Origin: Streptomyces roseifaciens
GTDB taxonomy: Bacteria > Actinomycetota > Actinomycetes > Streptomycetales > Streptomycetaceae
Reading direction: 5' to 3'
DNA: 64,000 nucleotides
Assembly (NCBI RefSeq): GCF_001445655.1
Contig: NZ_LNBE01000004.1
Span: 2,551,138 to 2,615,137, forward strand
In this document: piece after piece, positions 32,999 through 41,113 of the stretch
Position numbering within the stretch: the first letter of the stretch is position 1
Layout of the letters: every line of letters begins with the position of its first letter
Made by a program: the position numbers and the translations under genes
Notes under the pieces: model-generated
The model's input: the letters and a program-made list of their open reading frames with translations, nothing else
What the model was told of the DNA's origin: nothing
Databases searched by the model: none

Positions 32999-33862
32999 GT
33001 GCGCATCGACCTGCACACCCACTCCACGGCCTCGGACGGTACGGACACCCCCGCCGAGCTGGTCCGCAACGCGGCCGCCGCCGGGCTGGACGTCGTGGCG
33101 CTCACCGACCACGACGGCGTCGGCGGTCACGCCGAGGCCATCGCGGCGCTCCCCGCCGGGCTGACCCTCGTCACCGGCGCCGAGCTCTCCTGCAGGCTCG
33201 GCGGCCCGGACGGCTTCAGCGTTCACATGCTGGCCTACCTCTTCGACCCGCTGGAGCCCGAGCTGGCCCGCGAGCGGGATCTCGTCCGCGACGACCGCGT
33301 CCCCCGCGCCCGCGCCATGGTCACCAAGCTCAACGAGCTCGGCGTCCCGGTCAGCTGGGAGCGCGTGGCGCAGATCGCGGGCGACGGCGCCGTCGGCCGG
33401 CCGCACGTGGCCACCGCCATGGTCGAGCTGGGCGTCCTGGACAGCGTCTCCGACGCCTTCACCTCCGAGTGGCTCGCCGGCGACGGCCGTGCCTTCGTCG
33501 AGAAGCACGAGCTGGATCCCTTCGACGCGATCCGCCTGGTCAAGGCGGCCGGCGGGGTCACCGTCCTCGCGCACCCGTTCGCGCTCAAGCGCGGCAACTG
33601 CGCCTCCGAGAGCGCGATAGCCGAGCTGGCCTCGGCCGGGCTCGACGGCATCGAGGTCGACCACATGGACCACGACGCCCCGACCCGCGCCCGGCTGCGC
33701 GGCCTGGCCGCCGACCTCTCCCTGCTGACCACCGGCTCCAGCGACTACCACGGCAGCCGCAAGACCTGCGCGCTCGGCGAGTTCACGACCGATCCGGAAA
33801 TCTACGGCGAGATCACGCGCCGGGCCACGGGCGCGTTCCCCGTCCCCGGCGCCGGCGGCTGA
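32999..33862 (+). CDS. PHP-domain phosphoesterase
   Basis: A 287-residue PHP (polymerase and histidinol phosphatase) domain protein. Metal ligands are visible: IDLHTHSTASDGT (HxH), LTDHDGVGGH, TGAELSC, a central RPHVATAMVE, VLAHPFAL and the closing GSSDYHG. Members hydrolyse nucleoside 3',5'-bisphosphates or other phosphate esters (TrpH/RNase AM-like). GTG 32999 is chosen because GAGGAG at 32986-32991 has seven bases spacing. It is separated from its upstream neighbour by a repeat-rich spacer. Confidence 0.88.
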   Translation: MRIDLHTHSTASDGTDTPAELVRNAAAAGLDVVALTDHDGVGGHAEAIAALPAGLTLVTGAELSCRLGGPDGFSVHMLAYLFDPLEPELARERDLVRDDRVPRARAMVTKLNELGVPVSWERVAQIAGDGAVGRPHVATAMVELGVLDSVSDAFTSEWLAGDGRAFVEKHELDPFDAIRLVKAAGGVTVLAHPFALKRGNCASESAIAELASAGLDGIEVDHMDHDAPTRARLRGLAADLSLLTTGSSDYHGSRKTCALGEFTTDPEIYGEITRRATGAFPVPGAGG

Positions 33863-34032
33863 CCGCACCCACCCCTCTTCCGGGTCCGGTCGCGTACGCA
33901 CGTCCCCATCCCTGTGATGCCGTGCGCGGGTGACCGCGCCCGTACGCCCCTGCCCGCGCCGCCCGTACGCCCGTACGGGCCCGGCGGGCGTCCCGCACCT
34001 GCTCGCACCACCCACTCCCGCAAGGCTCAACT

Positions 34033-34638
34033 GTGTTCGACTTCGCCGTCTTCGGATCCCTCTTCCTCACCCTTTTCGTGATCATGGACCCGCCCGGGAT
34101 CACCCCGATCTTCCTGGCGCTCACCTCGGGCCGCCCGGCCAAGGTCCAGCGCCGGATGGCCTGGCAGGCGGCCGCGGTCGCCTTCGGCGTGATCACCGTC
34201 TTCGGGCTCTGCGGCCAGCAGATCCTGGACTACCTGCACATCACCACCCCCGCCCTGATGATCGCGGGCGGCCTGCTCCTGCTGCTGATCGCGCTGGACC
34301 TGCTCACGGGCAAGTCGGAGGAGCCGACGCAGACCAAGGACGTCAACGTGGCGCTCGTGCCGCTCGGCATGCCGCTGCTGGCCGGCCCGGGCGCGATCGT
34401 CTCGGTGATCCTCGCGGTGCAGCACGCGGACTCCGCCGGCGCGCAGATCTCGGTGTGGGCGGCGATCGCCGCCATGCACGTCGTGCTGTGGCTGGTGATG
34501 CGCTACTCGCTGCTGATCATCCGGGTGATCAAGGACGGCGGCGTGGTGCTGGTGACGCGGCTCGCGGGCATGATGCTCTCGGCGCTCGCCGTCCAGCAGA
34601 TCATCAACGGCATCACGCAGGTGATCGCGGCCAAGTGA
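34033..34638 (+). CDS. MarC-family integral membrane protein
   Basis: A 201-residue polytopic protein with six hydrophobic segments. The family signature FLTLFVIMDPPGITPIFLALT lies at the N-terminus and the second half carries LVPLGMPLLAGPGAIVSVIL, the internal repeat of the MarC/UPF0056 fold. Transport function is unproven. GTG 34033 is the start. A 24-bp perfect stem terminates both this gene and the convergent small gene. Confidence 0.9.
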   Translation: MFDFAVFGSLFLTLFVIMDPPGITPIFLALTSGRPAKVQRRMAWQAAAVAFGVITVFGLCGQQILDYLHITTPALMIAGGLLLLLIALDLLTGKSEEPTQTKDVNVALVPLGMPLLAGPGAIVSVILAVQHADSAGAQISVWAAIAAMHVVLWLVMRYSLLIIRVIKDGGVVLVTRLAGMMLSALAVQQIINGITQVIAAK

Positions 34639-34659
34639 CGGCCTCCGCCGCACGGGCGG

Positions 34660-34710
34660 CGAACGGCGACACCCCCGTACGGACAGTCCGTACGGGGGTG
34701 TCGCCGTTCG
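34660..34710. terminator. Bidirectional terminator after marC-like gene
   Basis: A perfect 24-bp stem (34660-34683 / 34687-34710) with a CAG loop lies between convergent genes. Confidence 0.85.
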
Positions 34711-34738
34711 CGAAGGAGCGTCGGCGCCGCTGCGCCCG

Positions 34739-34891
34739 CTACTGTGCCGCGGAGGTGGCTGGGCGGATGTAGATGCGCTGGCCGGTGGAAGCGGCCTGCT
34801 GCACGATCCGGTTGACGGAGGCGGCGTCCACGACGGTGCTGTCGACGGCCGAGCCGTCGACGTCGTCCAGGCGCATGATTTCGAAGCGCAA
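34739..34891 (-). CDS. Small conserved 50-residue protein of unknown function
   Basis: Sequence RFEIMRLDDVDGSAVDSTVVDAASVNRIVQQAASTGQRIYIRPATSAAQ. It starts with a beta strand, then a helix (ASVNRIVQQAAS) and an end strand (RIYIRP), resembling a tiny alpha-beta fold. TTG 34891 is chosen because GGGAG lies six bases upstream; ATG 34876 is an alternative. I recall near-identical small proteins across Streptomyces, but no function. An unusually AT-rich spacer (to 35095) separates it from the divergent NYN gene and probably holds both promoters. Confidence 0.65.
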   Translation of the reverse strand: MRFEIMRLDDVDGSAVDSTVVDAASVNRIVQQAASTGQRIYIRPATSAAQ

Positions 34892-35095
34892 GGGCTTCTC
34901 CCTTCGTCTGATCCTCCTGAGGAGAACTGCATGGCTGACGGAGCACGCCGCGTCGGCGGGGCGCGTTCCGTACGGGTACAACGAGGTTACCCCTGAAAAC
35001 ATTCCCTACGCTAAGGAAATTTTTAACTTGACTAAGAGTTGTTAAATCCGTGCAACGGAACGTGTCCGTCGTGTAACCGAACGAGATGACATCCT

Positions 35096-36013
35096 ATGGC
35101 TGACTCCCCCGAGCACCTGCACGCGATCGCCGCCGCCGTCGAGCGCACCAACGACCTCCTGACGCGCGTGCTGGCCGAGGTCGCGACCACCCCGTCCACC
35201 CACGCGATCTTCGTCGACGCCGGCTACGTGTACGCCGCGGCGGGCCGCCTCGTCGCCGGCACCGAGGACCGCCGCTCCTTCGACCTCGACGCCGAAGGGC
35301 TGATCGAGGCCTTCATCGACCGGGCGCGCACGATCTTCCCCGACAGCCGGCTGCTGCGCGTCTACTGGTACGACGGCGCCCGCCGCCGCATCCACACCAC
35401 CGAGCAGCAGCGCATCGCCGAGCTCCCCGACGTCAAGGTCCGCCTCGGCAACCTCAACGCCAACAACCAGCAGAAGGGCGTCGACTCCCTCATCCGCACC
35501 GACCTGGAATCGCTCGCCCGCCACCGGGCCATCAGCGACGCGGCCCTCATCGGCGGCGACGAGGACCTCGTCTCGGCCGTCGAGGCCGCCCAGGGCTACG
35601 GCGCCCGCGTCCACCTGTGGGGCATCGAGGCGACCGGCGGGCGCAACCAGGCCGAGCCGCTGCTGTGGGAGGTGGACAGCCAGCGCACCTTCGACCTCGA
35701 CTTCTGCAAGCCGTACGTCACCCGGCGCCCCGTCGCCGAGCTCTTCGCGGACGCCGCCTCCGCGGGCTGGCCCGCACCCGGCCGCGACGACGTGCGCTTC
35801 GTCGGGGCCCAGGTCGCCGCCCAGTGGCTGGCCTCGCGCGGCCGCGACACCGTCGCCGAGCTGATGCCCGGCCACCCGATCCTGCCCGGCGCCGTCGACC
35901 AGGAGCTGCTCGTCGAGGCCGAGGCGCTGCTCGGGCTCTCCCTGCGCGGGCACGCGGACCTGCGGCGGGCGCTCCGGGACGGGTTCTGGGACCACTTGCA
36001 GACGCAGTTCTGA
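35096..36013 (+). CDS. NYN-domain (PIN-like) RNase family protein
   Basis: A 305-residue protein. Residues 35-180 form a NYN domain: AIFVDAGYVYAAAGRL, YDGARRR, KGVDSLIRTDLESLARHRAISDAALIGGDEDLVSAVEAAQGYGARVHLWG, with the conserved acidic residues of PIN-fold nucleases (Asp in VDAGY, VDSLIRTDL, GGDEDLV). The C-terminal 100 residues (GAQVAAQWLASRGRDTVAELM, LLGLSLRGHADLRRALRDGFW) are helical and may bind RNA. RNase or tRNA/rRNA processing is inferred from the fold. The stop region is duplicated in tandem downstream. Confidence 0.85.
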   Translation: MADSPEHLHAIAAAVERTNDLLTRVLAEVATTPSTHAIFVDAGYVYAAAGRLVAGTEDRRSFDLDAEGLIEAFIDRARTIFPDSRLLRVYWYDGARRRIHTTEQQRIAELPDVKVRLGNLNANNQQKGVDSLIRTDLESLARHRAISDAALIGGDEDLVSAVEAAQGYGARVHLWGIEATGGRNQAEPLLWEVDSQRTFDLDFCKPYVTRRPVAELFADAASAGWPAPGRDDVRFVGAQVAAQWLASRGRDTVAELMPGHPILPGAVDQELLVEAEALLGLSLRGHADLRRALRDGFWDHLQTQF

Positions 36014-36035
36014 CCACCTGCGCACGCAGTTCTGA
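35992..36035. repeat. 22-bp tandem duplication containing the NYN gene stop codon
   Basis: 35992-36013 and 36014-36035 are adjacent 22-bp units differing at three positions, each ending ACGCAGTTCTGA. The second copy repeats the last codons and stop after the real stop. Confidence 0.7.
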
Positions 36036-36245
36036 CCGCGCGGTTGCGGCGGCCCGGCCGCGCGGCCGTCCGCACAGGCGGCCGGGCCTCCCTCGGATAG
36101 GACGAACTCCGCGGTGAACGCGCGTGCCGGAAATGCATACGGGGAAGCCGAGTGGAACCCTGGCAGGGGGTCGTGGCCACCGGCCCGGCCACCCCTGACG
36201 GGGATCCCCGACCCGCAATCCGGAACAGAAACGAGGCGATCGGCC

Positions 36246-37040
36246 ATGTCGCTCACTGACCGTGCCGTGCCCGGGGCACCGTGCTGGGTGAGCCTGCTGA
36301 CCGGCGACCTCGCCGCGTCGCAGGCCTTCTACGGTGCCGTCATGGGCTGGACCTTCCGCCGCGGCAGCCTCGGCGAGGACTTCTCCGTCGCACTCTCCGA
36401 CGGCAGGCCCGTCGCCGGCATCAGCAACGTCGCCCGCCGCATGGGCGTCAACGTCAAGGTCCCCGTCTCCTGGACGTCCTACTTCGCCGTCGAGAACGCC
36501 GACGTGACCGCCTCGCGCATCCGTGAGCGCGGCGCCACCGTCGCCGTCGGCCCGCTCACCGTCGGGCCCGGCCGCGCCGCGCTGGCCGCCGACCCCGCGG
36601 GGGCCGTCTTCGGCTTCTGGGAGGGCAAGACCCTGCGCGAGTGGAGGATCGGCCGGCAGGGCGCCCCCGCCTGGCTGGAGCTGCGCACCCGCGACGCCTT
36701 CGCCTCCGCCATCTTCTACGGCGAGGTCTTCGAGTGGGCCACGGGACGTCCCGACCGCTGCGAGGTCCGCTACGAGGACGAACTCGTCATGGTGCGGTCC
36801 GGCGGCCACACCGTGGCCTGCCTGCGCGGCGGCGCCATCGAGGCCGCCCCCGACCCGCAGGTCCGGCCGCGCTGGCACGTCTACTTCTGCGTCGACGACG
36901 TCGAGAAGGCCGTCGAGTCCGCGCTCGCCGCCGGCGGCACGGTGGTCGCCGAGCCGGGGGAGTCGCAGGTGGGGCACGAGGCGACGCTGCGCGACCCCGA
37001 CGGCGGGCTCTTCACGGTCACGACGGCCACGAGGAGCTGA
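36246..37040 (+). CDS. VOC-family protein with two glyoxalase-like domains
   Basis: A 264-residue protein with tandem vicinal-oxygen-chelate modules (about residues 10-130 and 140-262): PCWVSLLTGDLAASQAFYGAVMGW and then APAWLELRTRDAFASAIFYGEVFEW open the two halves; DPAGAVFGFWEG and DPDGGLFTVTTATRS close them. The usual metal His/Glu set is incomplete, so a binding or resistance role is as likely as catalysis. The start follows AACGAGGCGATCGGCC. It converges with the hydrolase gene 33 bp away. Confidence 0.85.
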   Translation: MSLTDRAVPGAPCWVSLLTGDLAASQAFYGAVMGWTFRRGSLGEDFSVALSDGRPVAGISNVARRMGVNVKVPVSWTSYFAVENADVTASRIRERGATVAVGPLTVGPGRAALAADPAGAVFGFWEGKTLREWRIGRQGAPAWLELRTRDAFASAIFYGEVFEWATGRPDRCEVRYEDELVMVRSGGHTVACLRGGAIEAAPDPQVRPRWHVYFCVDDVEKAVESALAAGGTVVAEPGESQVGHEATLRDPDGGLFTVTTATRS

Positions 37041-37073
37041 CCGCTCGCGGGCCGGCTGTTCACGGGACCGGGC

Positions 37074-37934
37074 TCAGGACAGGTCCCAGAAGCGGACGAG
37101 CGCCTCCGCCGTCGGGCCGGGGCGCTCGGCGTTGGGGGAGTGCTCGGCGCCCTCCACGACCGTACGGACCGCCGACAGCTCCTTCGCCATCGCGTCGATC
37201 GACGGCACCGGCCAGGCGTAGTCCACGGCGCCCGAGATCACGTGCTTGGGCAGCGGCACCGCCGCCAGCTCCGCCGTACGGTCCGGCTCGGCCGTCAACT
37301 GCCTGCCCGTCGCCATCAGTTGCTCGGGCGCCGTGCCCATCCAGCGGCGGCGCAGGAACGCGTCGAGCTCCGGCGGGACGGGCGCGGCCGGCGCGCTCTC
37401 CCCGTCCGCCCTGCGCATCTCCAGCCACACCGTGCCCATGTCGTACGCGCCCAGCGCCGCGACCAGGAGCCGCGTGCGCTCCTGCTGCGCGGCGCAGATC
37501 GCGGCCGGGCCGCAGCTCATGATGGTCAGCGACCGGAACGGGGACGCGTCGTCCAGCACCGCTGCGCGCGAGATCAGCCCGCCGAGCGAGTGCCCCAGCA
37601 GGTGCACCCCGCCGCCGTCGCCGCCGAGGGCCTCCGCCTGGGCGAGGACGTCGCGCGCCAACTCGCCCAGCGCGTACGCCGCCTCGTCCCGCGGCCCCTC
37701 GGTCTCGTGCTGCCCGCGCCCGTCCACGGCGACGGCCCGGTACCCGGCCGCCGCGATCGGCTCCAGCAGCGCGATGAAGTCCTCCTTGCTGCCGGTGAAC
37801 CCCGGCACGAGCAGCACGGTGCCGCGCGGCGGTGAGGAGGGCTGCGCATCGTGCACGGCGAACTCCCCGCGGGAGGTGGACAGCCGGTGGGCGCGGGCGC
37901 ACGGGGGCAACGTGAGGAAGGGGGGCCTGCTCAT
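37074..37934 (-). CDS. Alpha/beta hydrolase
   Basis: A 286-residue alpha/beta-fold hydrolase. TVLLVPGFTGSKEDF is the oxyanion segment, VDGRGQHET follows, and the nucleophile is Ser in LLGHSLGGLISR; the late SGAVDYAWP (Asp) and EGAEHSPNAE (His) complete the triad. Substrate unknown. The ATG at 37934 lacks a strong ribosome-binding site. A repeat-containing spacer (37935-38214) separates it from the helicase gene on the same strand, with a terminator between. Confidence 0.88.
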   Translation of the reverse strand: MSRPPFLTLPPCARAHRLSTSRGEFAVHDAQPSSPPRGTVLLVPGFTGSKEDFIALLEPIAAAGYRAVAVDGRGQHETEGPRDEAAYALGELARDVLAQAEALGGDGGGVHLLGHSLGGLISRAAVLDDASPFRSLTIMSCGPAAICAAQQERTRLLVAALGAYDMGTVWLEMRRADGESAPAAPVPPELDAFLRRRWMGTAPEQLMATGRQLTAEPDRTAELAAVPLPKHVISGAVDYAWPVPSIDAMAKELSAVRTVVEGAEHSPNAERPGPTAEALVRFWDLS

Positions 37935-37989
37935 GGGTCGAGGCTAACGCGGTGCGGTACGGGGGGTGCGCCCCGGGCGCTGCGGATGT

Positions 37990-38140
37990 CCGGCACCGCC
38001 GGGCTCCCCGGTGGCGGGTTGCGCGCCGCTGCGGCGGAGGGAACGGCCCCGCTCCCGCCCTTCCACCGTTTCCCGGGGGCGCAGCCCCATCCCCGGCGCG
38101 GGGCTGCTCAGCCCACCACCGGCGTATCCGGCGGTGCCGG
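37990..38140. repeat. Dispersed intergenic repeat, copy C
   Basis: CCGGCACCGCCGGG (37990-38003), a 22-bp block (38017-38038, identical to 32802-32823), a further GGAACGG shared region, and TCCGGCGGTGCCGG (38127-38140). The outer blocks are inverted and could pair to enclose about 120 bp. Confidence 0.65.
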
Positions 38141-38157
38141 ACCGGCCGGTGGAACGG

Positions 38158-38199
38158 CGAAGGCCGGTCACCCCACTGCAGTGGGACGACCGGCCTTCG
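38158..38199 (-). terminator. Terminator of the DEAD-box helicase gene
   Basis: A 12-bp outer stem (38158-38169 / 38188-38199) encloses a second palindrome (38172-38185), giving a long GC hairpin 15 bp after the helicase stop. Confidence 0.75.
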
Positions 38200-38214
38200 T
38201 CAGTGGACCTGGCG

Positions 38215-40683
38215 TCAGGCGTCCACGTCGGCCTTGGCCTTGGGCGCAGCGGCCTTGCGCGTGCGCTTCGGCTTCTCCGCCGCCTCGGCCGGGGCCTCCG
38301 CGGCGTCCGCCTTGGGAGCGGCGGCCTTACGGGTGCGCTTGGGCTTCGCCTCGGCGTCCGCCACGGGCTCGGCCACCGCGGCGGCGGCCTTCTTCGTGGT
38401 GCGGGTGCGCTTGGGCTTCGCCTCGGCGGCCTCGGCGGTGCCGACCGCGGCCTCGGCCTCGGCCTTCTTGGCCGCGGCGGTCTTGCGGGTCCGCTTGGGC
38501 TTCTCCGCGACCTCGGTCGCGGCCTCGGCCACCGGCTCCACCGCGGCCGCAGCCTTCTTGGTGGTGCGGGTGCGCTTCGGCTTGACCTCGGCCTCGGCCT
38601 CGACGGCCGGCTCCGCCACGGGGGCGACGGCGGCCTTCTTGGCGCGGGTGCGCTTGGGCTTGGCCTCGACGGTCTCCACGACCTCGGTCGCCTCGGCGGC
38701 GACCTCGGCGGGCGCGGCCTCGGCCTTCTTGGCGCGGGTGCGCTTCGGCTTGGCCTCGGCCGGAGCCTCGGTCACGGCCACGGCCTCGGCGACGACCTCC
38801 GCCACGGGGGCGGCGGCAGCCTTCTTGGCGCGGGTCCGGCGGGCCGGCTTGGCCTCGGCCTGCTCCTGGGCCTCCTGGGCCGGAACGACCGGCGCGGCCT
38901 CGACCGGGGCGGTCTCGACGGGCGCGGTCTCGACGGGAACCGTCTCCGCCGGCACGAGCGCGGCAGCGGCCTCCGGCTTCGCGGCGCGCGTACGGCGGCG
39001 GCGCGGCTGGGCCGGAACCTCCGCGGTGGGCGCCGCGACGGCGGTCTCGGCGGGAGCGGCGGCCTCGGTGGTCACCACGGTCTCCGTGGCGGCCGGCGTC
39101 ACGGCTGCGGCCGGGCCCGAACCGCCGCGCGTACGACGGCGGCGACGCGGCTTCGACGGCGTGGCGGGCGCGCCCTCGGCCACCGGTGCGGCGGACGCGA
39201 CCGGAGCGGACGCGGTCTCGGCGCCGAGCGCCGATCCACCGCGGGTGCGGCGGCGCTGACGCGGCGTACGCGTACGGGCGGGACGCTCCTCGGACTCCTG
39301 GCGCGGGCCGCGGTCGCGGTCACGGCCACGGTCACCGCCGCGGTCGCGGTCACCGCCACGGCCGCCGCGGGCACCACGGCCGCCGGTCTCGCCGAGGTCC
39401 TCGATCTCCTCCGCCGCGAGCCCGGCACGGGTCCGCTCGGAGCGCGGCAGTATGCCCTTCGTACCGGCGGGGATGCCCAGCACCTCGTACAGGTGCGGGG
39501 AGGTGGAGTACGTCTCCTCCGGCTCGTCGAACGGCAGCTCGAGCGCCTTGTTGATGAGCTTCCAGCGCGGGATGTCGTCCCAGTCGACCAGGGTGACGGC
39601 CGTGCCCGACTTGCCCGCGCGGCCGGTGCGGCCGATGCGGTGCAGGTAGGTCTTCTCGTCCTCGGGGGACTGGTAGTTGATGACGTGGGTGACGTCGTCG
39701 ACGTCGATGCCGCGGGCGGCGACGTCGGTGCAGACCAGGACGTCGACCTTGCCGTTGCGGAAGGCGCGCAGCGCCTGCTCGCGGGCGCCCTGGCCGAGGT
39801 CGCCGTGGACCGCGCCGGAGGCGAAGCCGCGGCGGACGAGCTGGTCGGCGATGTCCGCGGCGGTGCGCTTCGTGCGGCAGAAGATCATCGCGCGGTTGCG
39901 GCCCTCGGCCTGCAGGATGCGGGCGACCATCTCCGGCTTGTCCATGTTGTGGGCACGGAAGATGTGCTGCGCGATGTTGGCGTGGGTCTGGCCCTCGTCG
40001 TCCGGCGAGGTGGCGCGGATGTGCGTGGGCTGGGACATGTAGCGCCGCGCCAGGGAGATGACCGCGCCCGGCATGGTGGCCGAGAAGAGCATGGTCTGGC
40101 GCTTGGCCGGGAGCATCGTGATGATGCGCTCGACGTCGGGCAGGAAGCCGAGGTCGAGCATCTCGTCGGCCTCGTCCAGGACGAGGGCCTTGACGTGCGC
40201 GAGGCTGAGCTTCTTCTGGCCGGCGAGGTCGAGCAGGCGGCCGGGGGTGCCGACGATGACGTCGACGCCCTTCTTGAGGGCCTCGACCTGCGGCTCGTAG
40301 GCACGGCCGCCGTAGATCGCCTGGACGCGCACGTTGCGCACCTTGCCGGCGGTCAGGAGGTCGTTGGTGACCTGCTGGCACAGCTCACGCGTGGGGACGA
40401 CGACGAGCGCCTGCGGGGCGTCGGTCAGCTGCTCGGGGCGGGCCCGGCCGGCCTCGACGTCCGCGGGGACGACGACGCGCTCCAGGAGGGGCAGGCCGAA
40501 GCCCAGCGTCTTGCCGGTGCCGGTCTTGGCCTGGCCGATGACGTCGGAGCCCGAGAGGGCGACCGGGAGCGTCATCTCCTGGATCGGAAAGGGGTGCACG
40601 ATGCCGACGGCTTCGAGCGCTTCGGCAATCTCGGGGAGGATTCCCAGATCTCGGAAAGTCGAGGGGTTCGAAGGAGTGGACAG
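38215..40683 (-). CDS. DEAD-box RNA helicase with long PKRTR-repeat basic tail (RhlE-like)
   Basis: About 822 residues. Helicase motifs in order: Q motif FRDLGIL...GIVHPFPIQ, I AKTGTGKT, PTRELCQQ, II LDEADEML, III SATMP, HGDLGQGAREQAL, and VI HRIGRTGRAG. The second half is disordered: an Arg/Gly/Asp block (about 39280-39390) and then Ala/Glu/Val-rich spacers separating seven PKRTR motifs plus one PARRTR, resembling histone-H1-like tails. No ATG or GTG lies between an upstream ATG at 40986 and the Q motif, so I propose CTG 40683, preceded by GAAGAGG. It probably acts in RNA decay or ribosome assembly. From memory, rhlE borders the ferritin-like gene in mycobacteria as here. Confidence 0.85.
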   Translation of the reverse strand: MSTPSNPSTFRDLGILPEIAEALEAVGIVHPFPIQEMTLPVALSGSDVIGQAKTGTGKTLGFGLPLLERVVVPADVEAGRARPEQLTDAPQALVVVPTRELCQQVTNDLLTAGKVRNVRVQAIYGGRAYEPQVEALKKGVDVIVGTPGRLLDLAGQKKLSLAHVKALVLDEADEMLDLGFLPDVERIITMLPAKRQTMLFSATMPGAVISLARRYMSQPTHIRATSPDDEGQTHANIAQHIFRAHNMDKPEMVARILQAEGRNRAMIFCRTKRTAADIADQLVRRGFASGAVHGDLGQGAREQALRAFRNGKVDVLVCTDVAARGIDVDDVTHVINYQSPEDEKTYLHRIGRTGRAGKSGTAVTLVDWDDIPRWKLINKALELPFDEPEETYSTSPHLYEVLGIPAGTKGILPRSERTRAGLAAEEIEDLGETGGRGARGGRGGDRDRGGDRGRDRDRGPRQESEERPARTRTPRQRRRTRGGSALGAETASAPVASAAPVAEGAPATPSKPRRRRRTRGGSGPAAAVTPAATETVVTTEAAAPAETAVAAPTAEVPAQPRRRRTRAAKPEAAAALVPAETVPVETAPVETAPVEAAPVVPAQEAQEQAEAKPARRTRAKKAAAAPVAEVVAEAVAVTEAPAEAKPKRTRAKKAEAAPAEVAAEATEVVETVEAKPKRTRAKKAAVAPVAEPAVEAEAEVKPKRTRTTKKAAAAVEPVAEAATEVAEKPKRTRKTAAAKKAEAEAAVGTAEAAEAKPKRTRTTKKAAAAVAEPVADAEAKPKRTRKAAAPKADAAEAPAEAAEKPKRTRKAAAPKAKADVDA

Positions 40684-41113
40684 GATCTTGCCTCTTCTGT
40701 GAGACGCGGCGGCGCTGGGCGGCGAAGGGGGTCGTACAGGTCGTACGGACCGCGCCGGAGTACTGTCCGGCCTGGGGACGCCGGATGGCGCGGGACCACT
40801 GCCTTCGCTCGAGCACACGTGCCGCGAGCGGATCCCTCCTGGTGCACACGTCTCGTGTGCGCCGCGCGGAGGGCGGTCGGTTTTGGAAGCCGATCGGGCC
40901 ACCGACCGGGCATCCGCTGGAGGTCCAGGGGCTGGGGCGAGAAGACGCCCCCGGAAGACACAGCATGGGACTGCCTGCCGACACACTCGACAGGCGCATT
41001 ACCACTGTACCCCGGAAAGGCGCATGTGTGTCCGGACAATCCTTCGGACAGATCCGGATGAAGTAGCTGACCTGGGCCTTCACCGGGTTGCGAAGCGGGC
41101 TATTGTGCGCTCC
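40684..41113. promoter_or_regulatory. 430-bp divergent spacer between helicase and ferritin-like genes
   Basis: For the plus strand, TATTGT at 41101-41106 with CTTCAC 17 bp upstream (41078-41083) would give a near-leaderless transcript of the gene at 41114. For the minus strand the spacer may supply a long helicase leader of 300 nt or more, as is common for cold-shock-type helicases. An alternative in-frame ATG for the helicase (40986) lies here. Confidence 0.35.

Noticed and set aside
40684..40986. Helicase start at ATG 40986
   Set aside because: It would add about 100 residues of Arg/Ser/Pro-rich sequence without homology or a ribosome-binding site; the natural Q-motif N-terminus begins at 40683.
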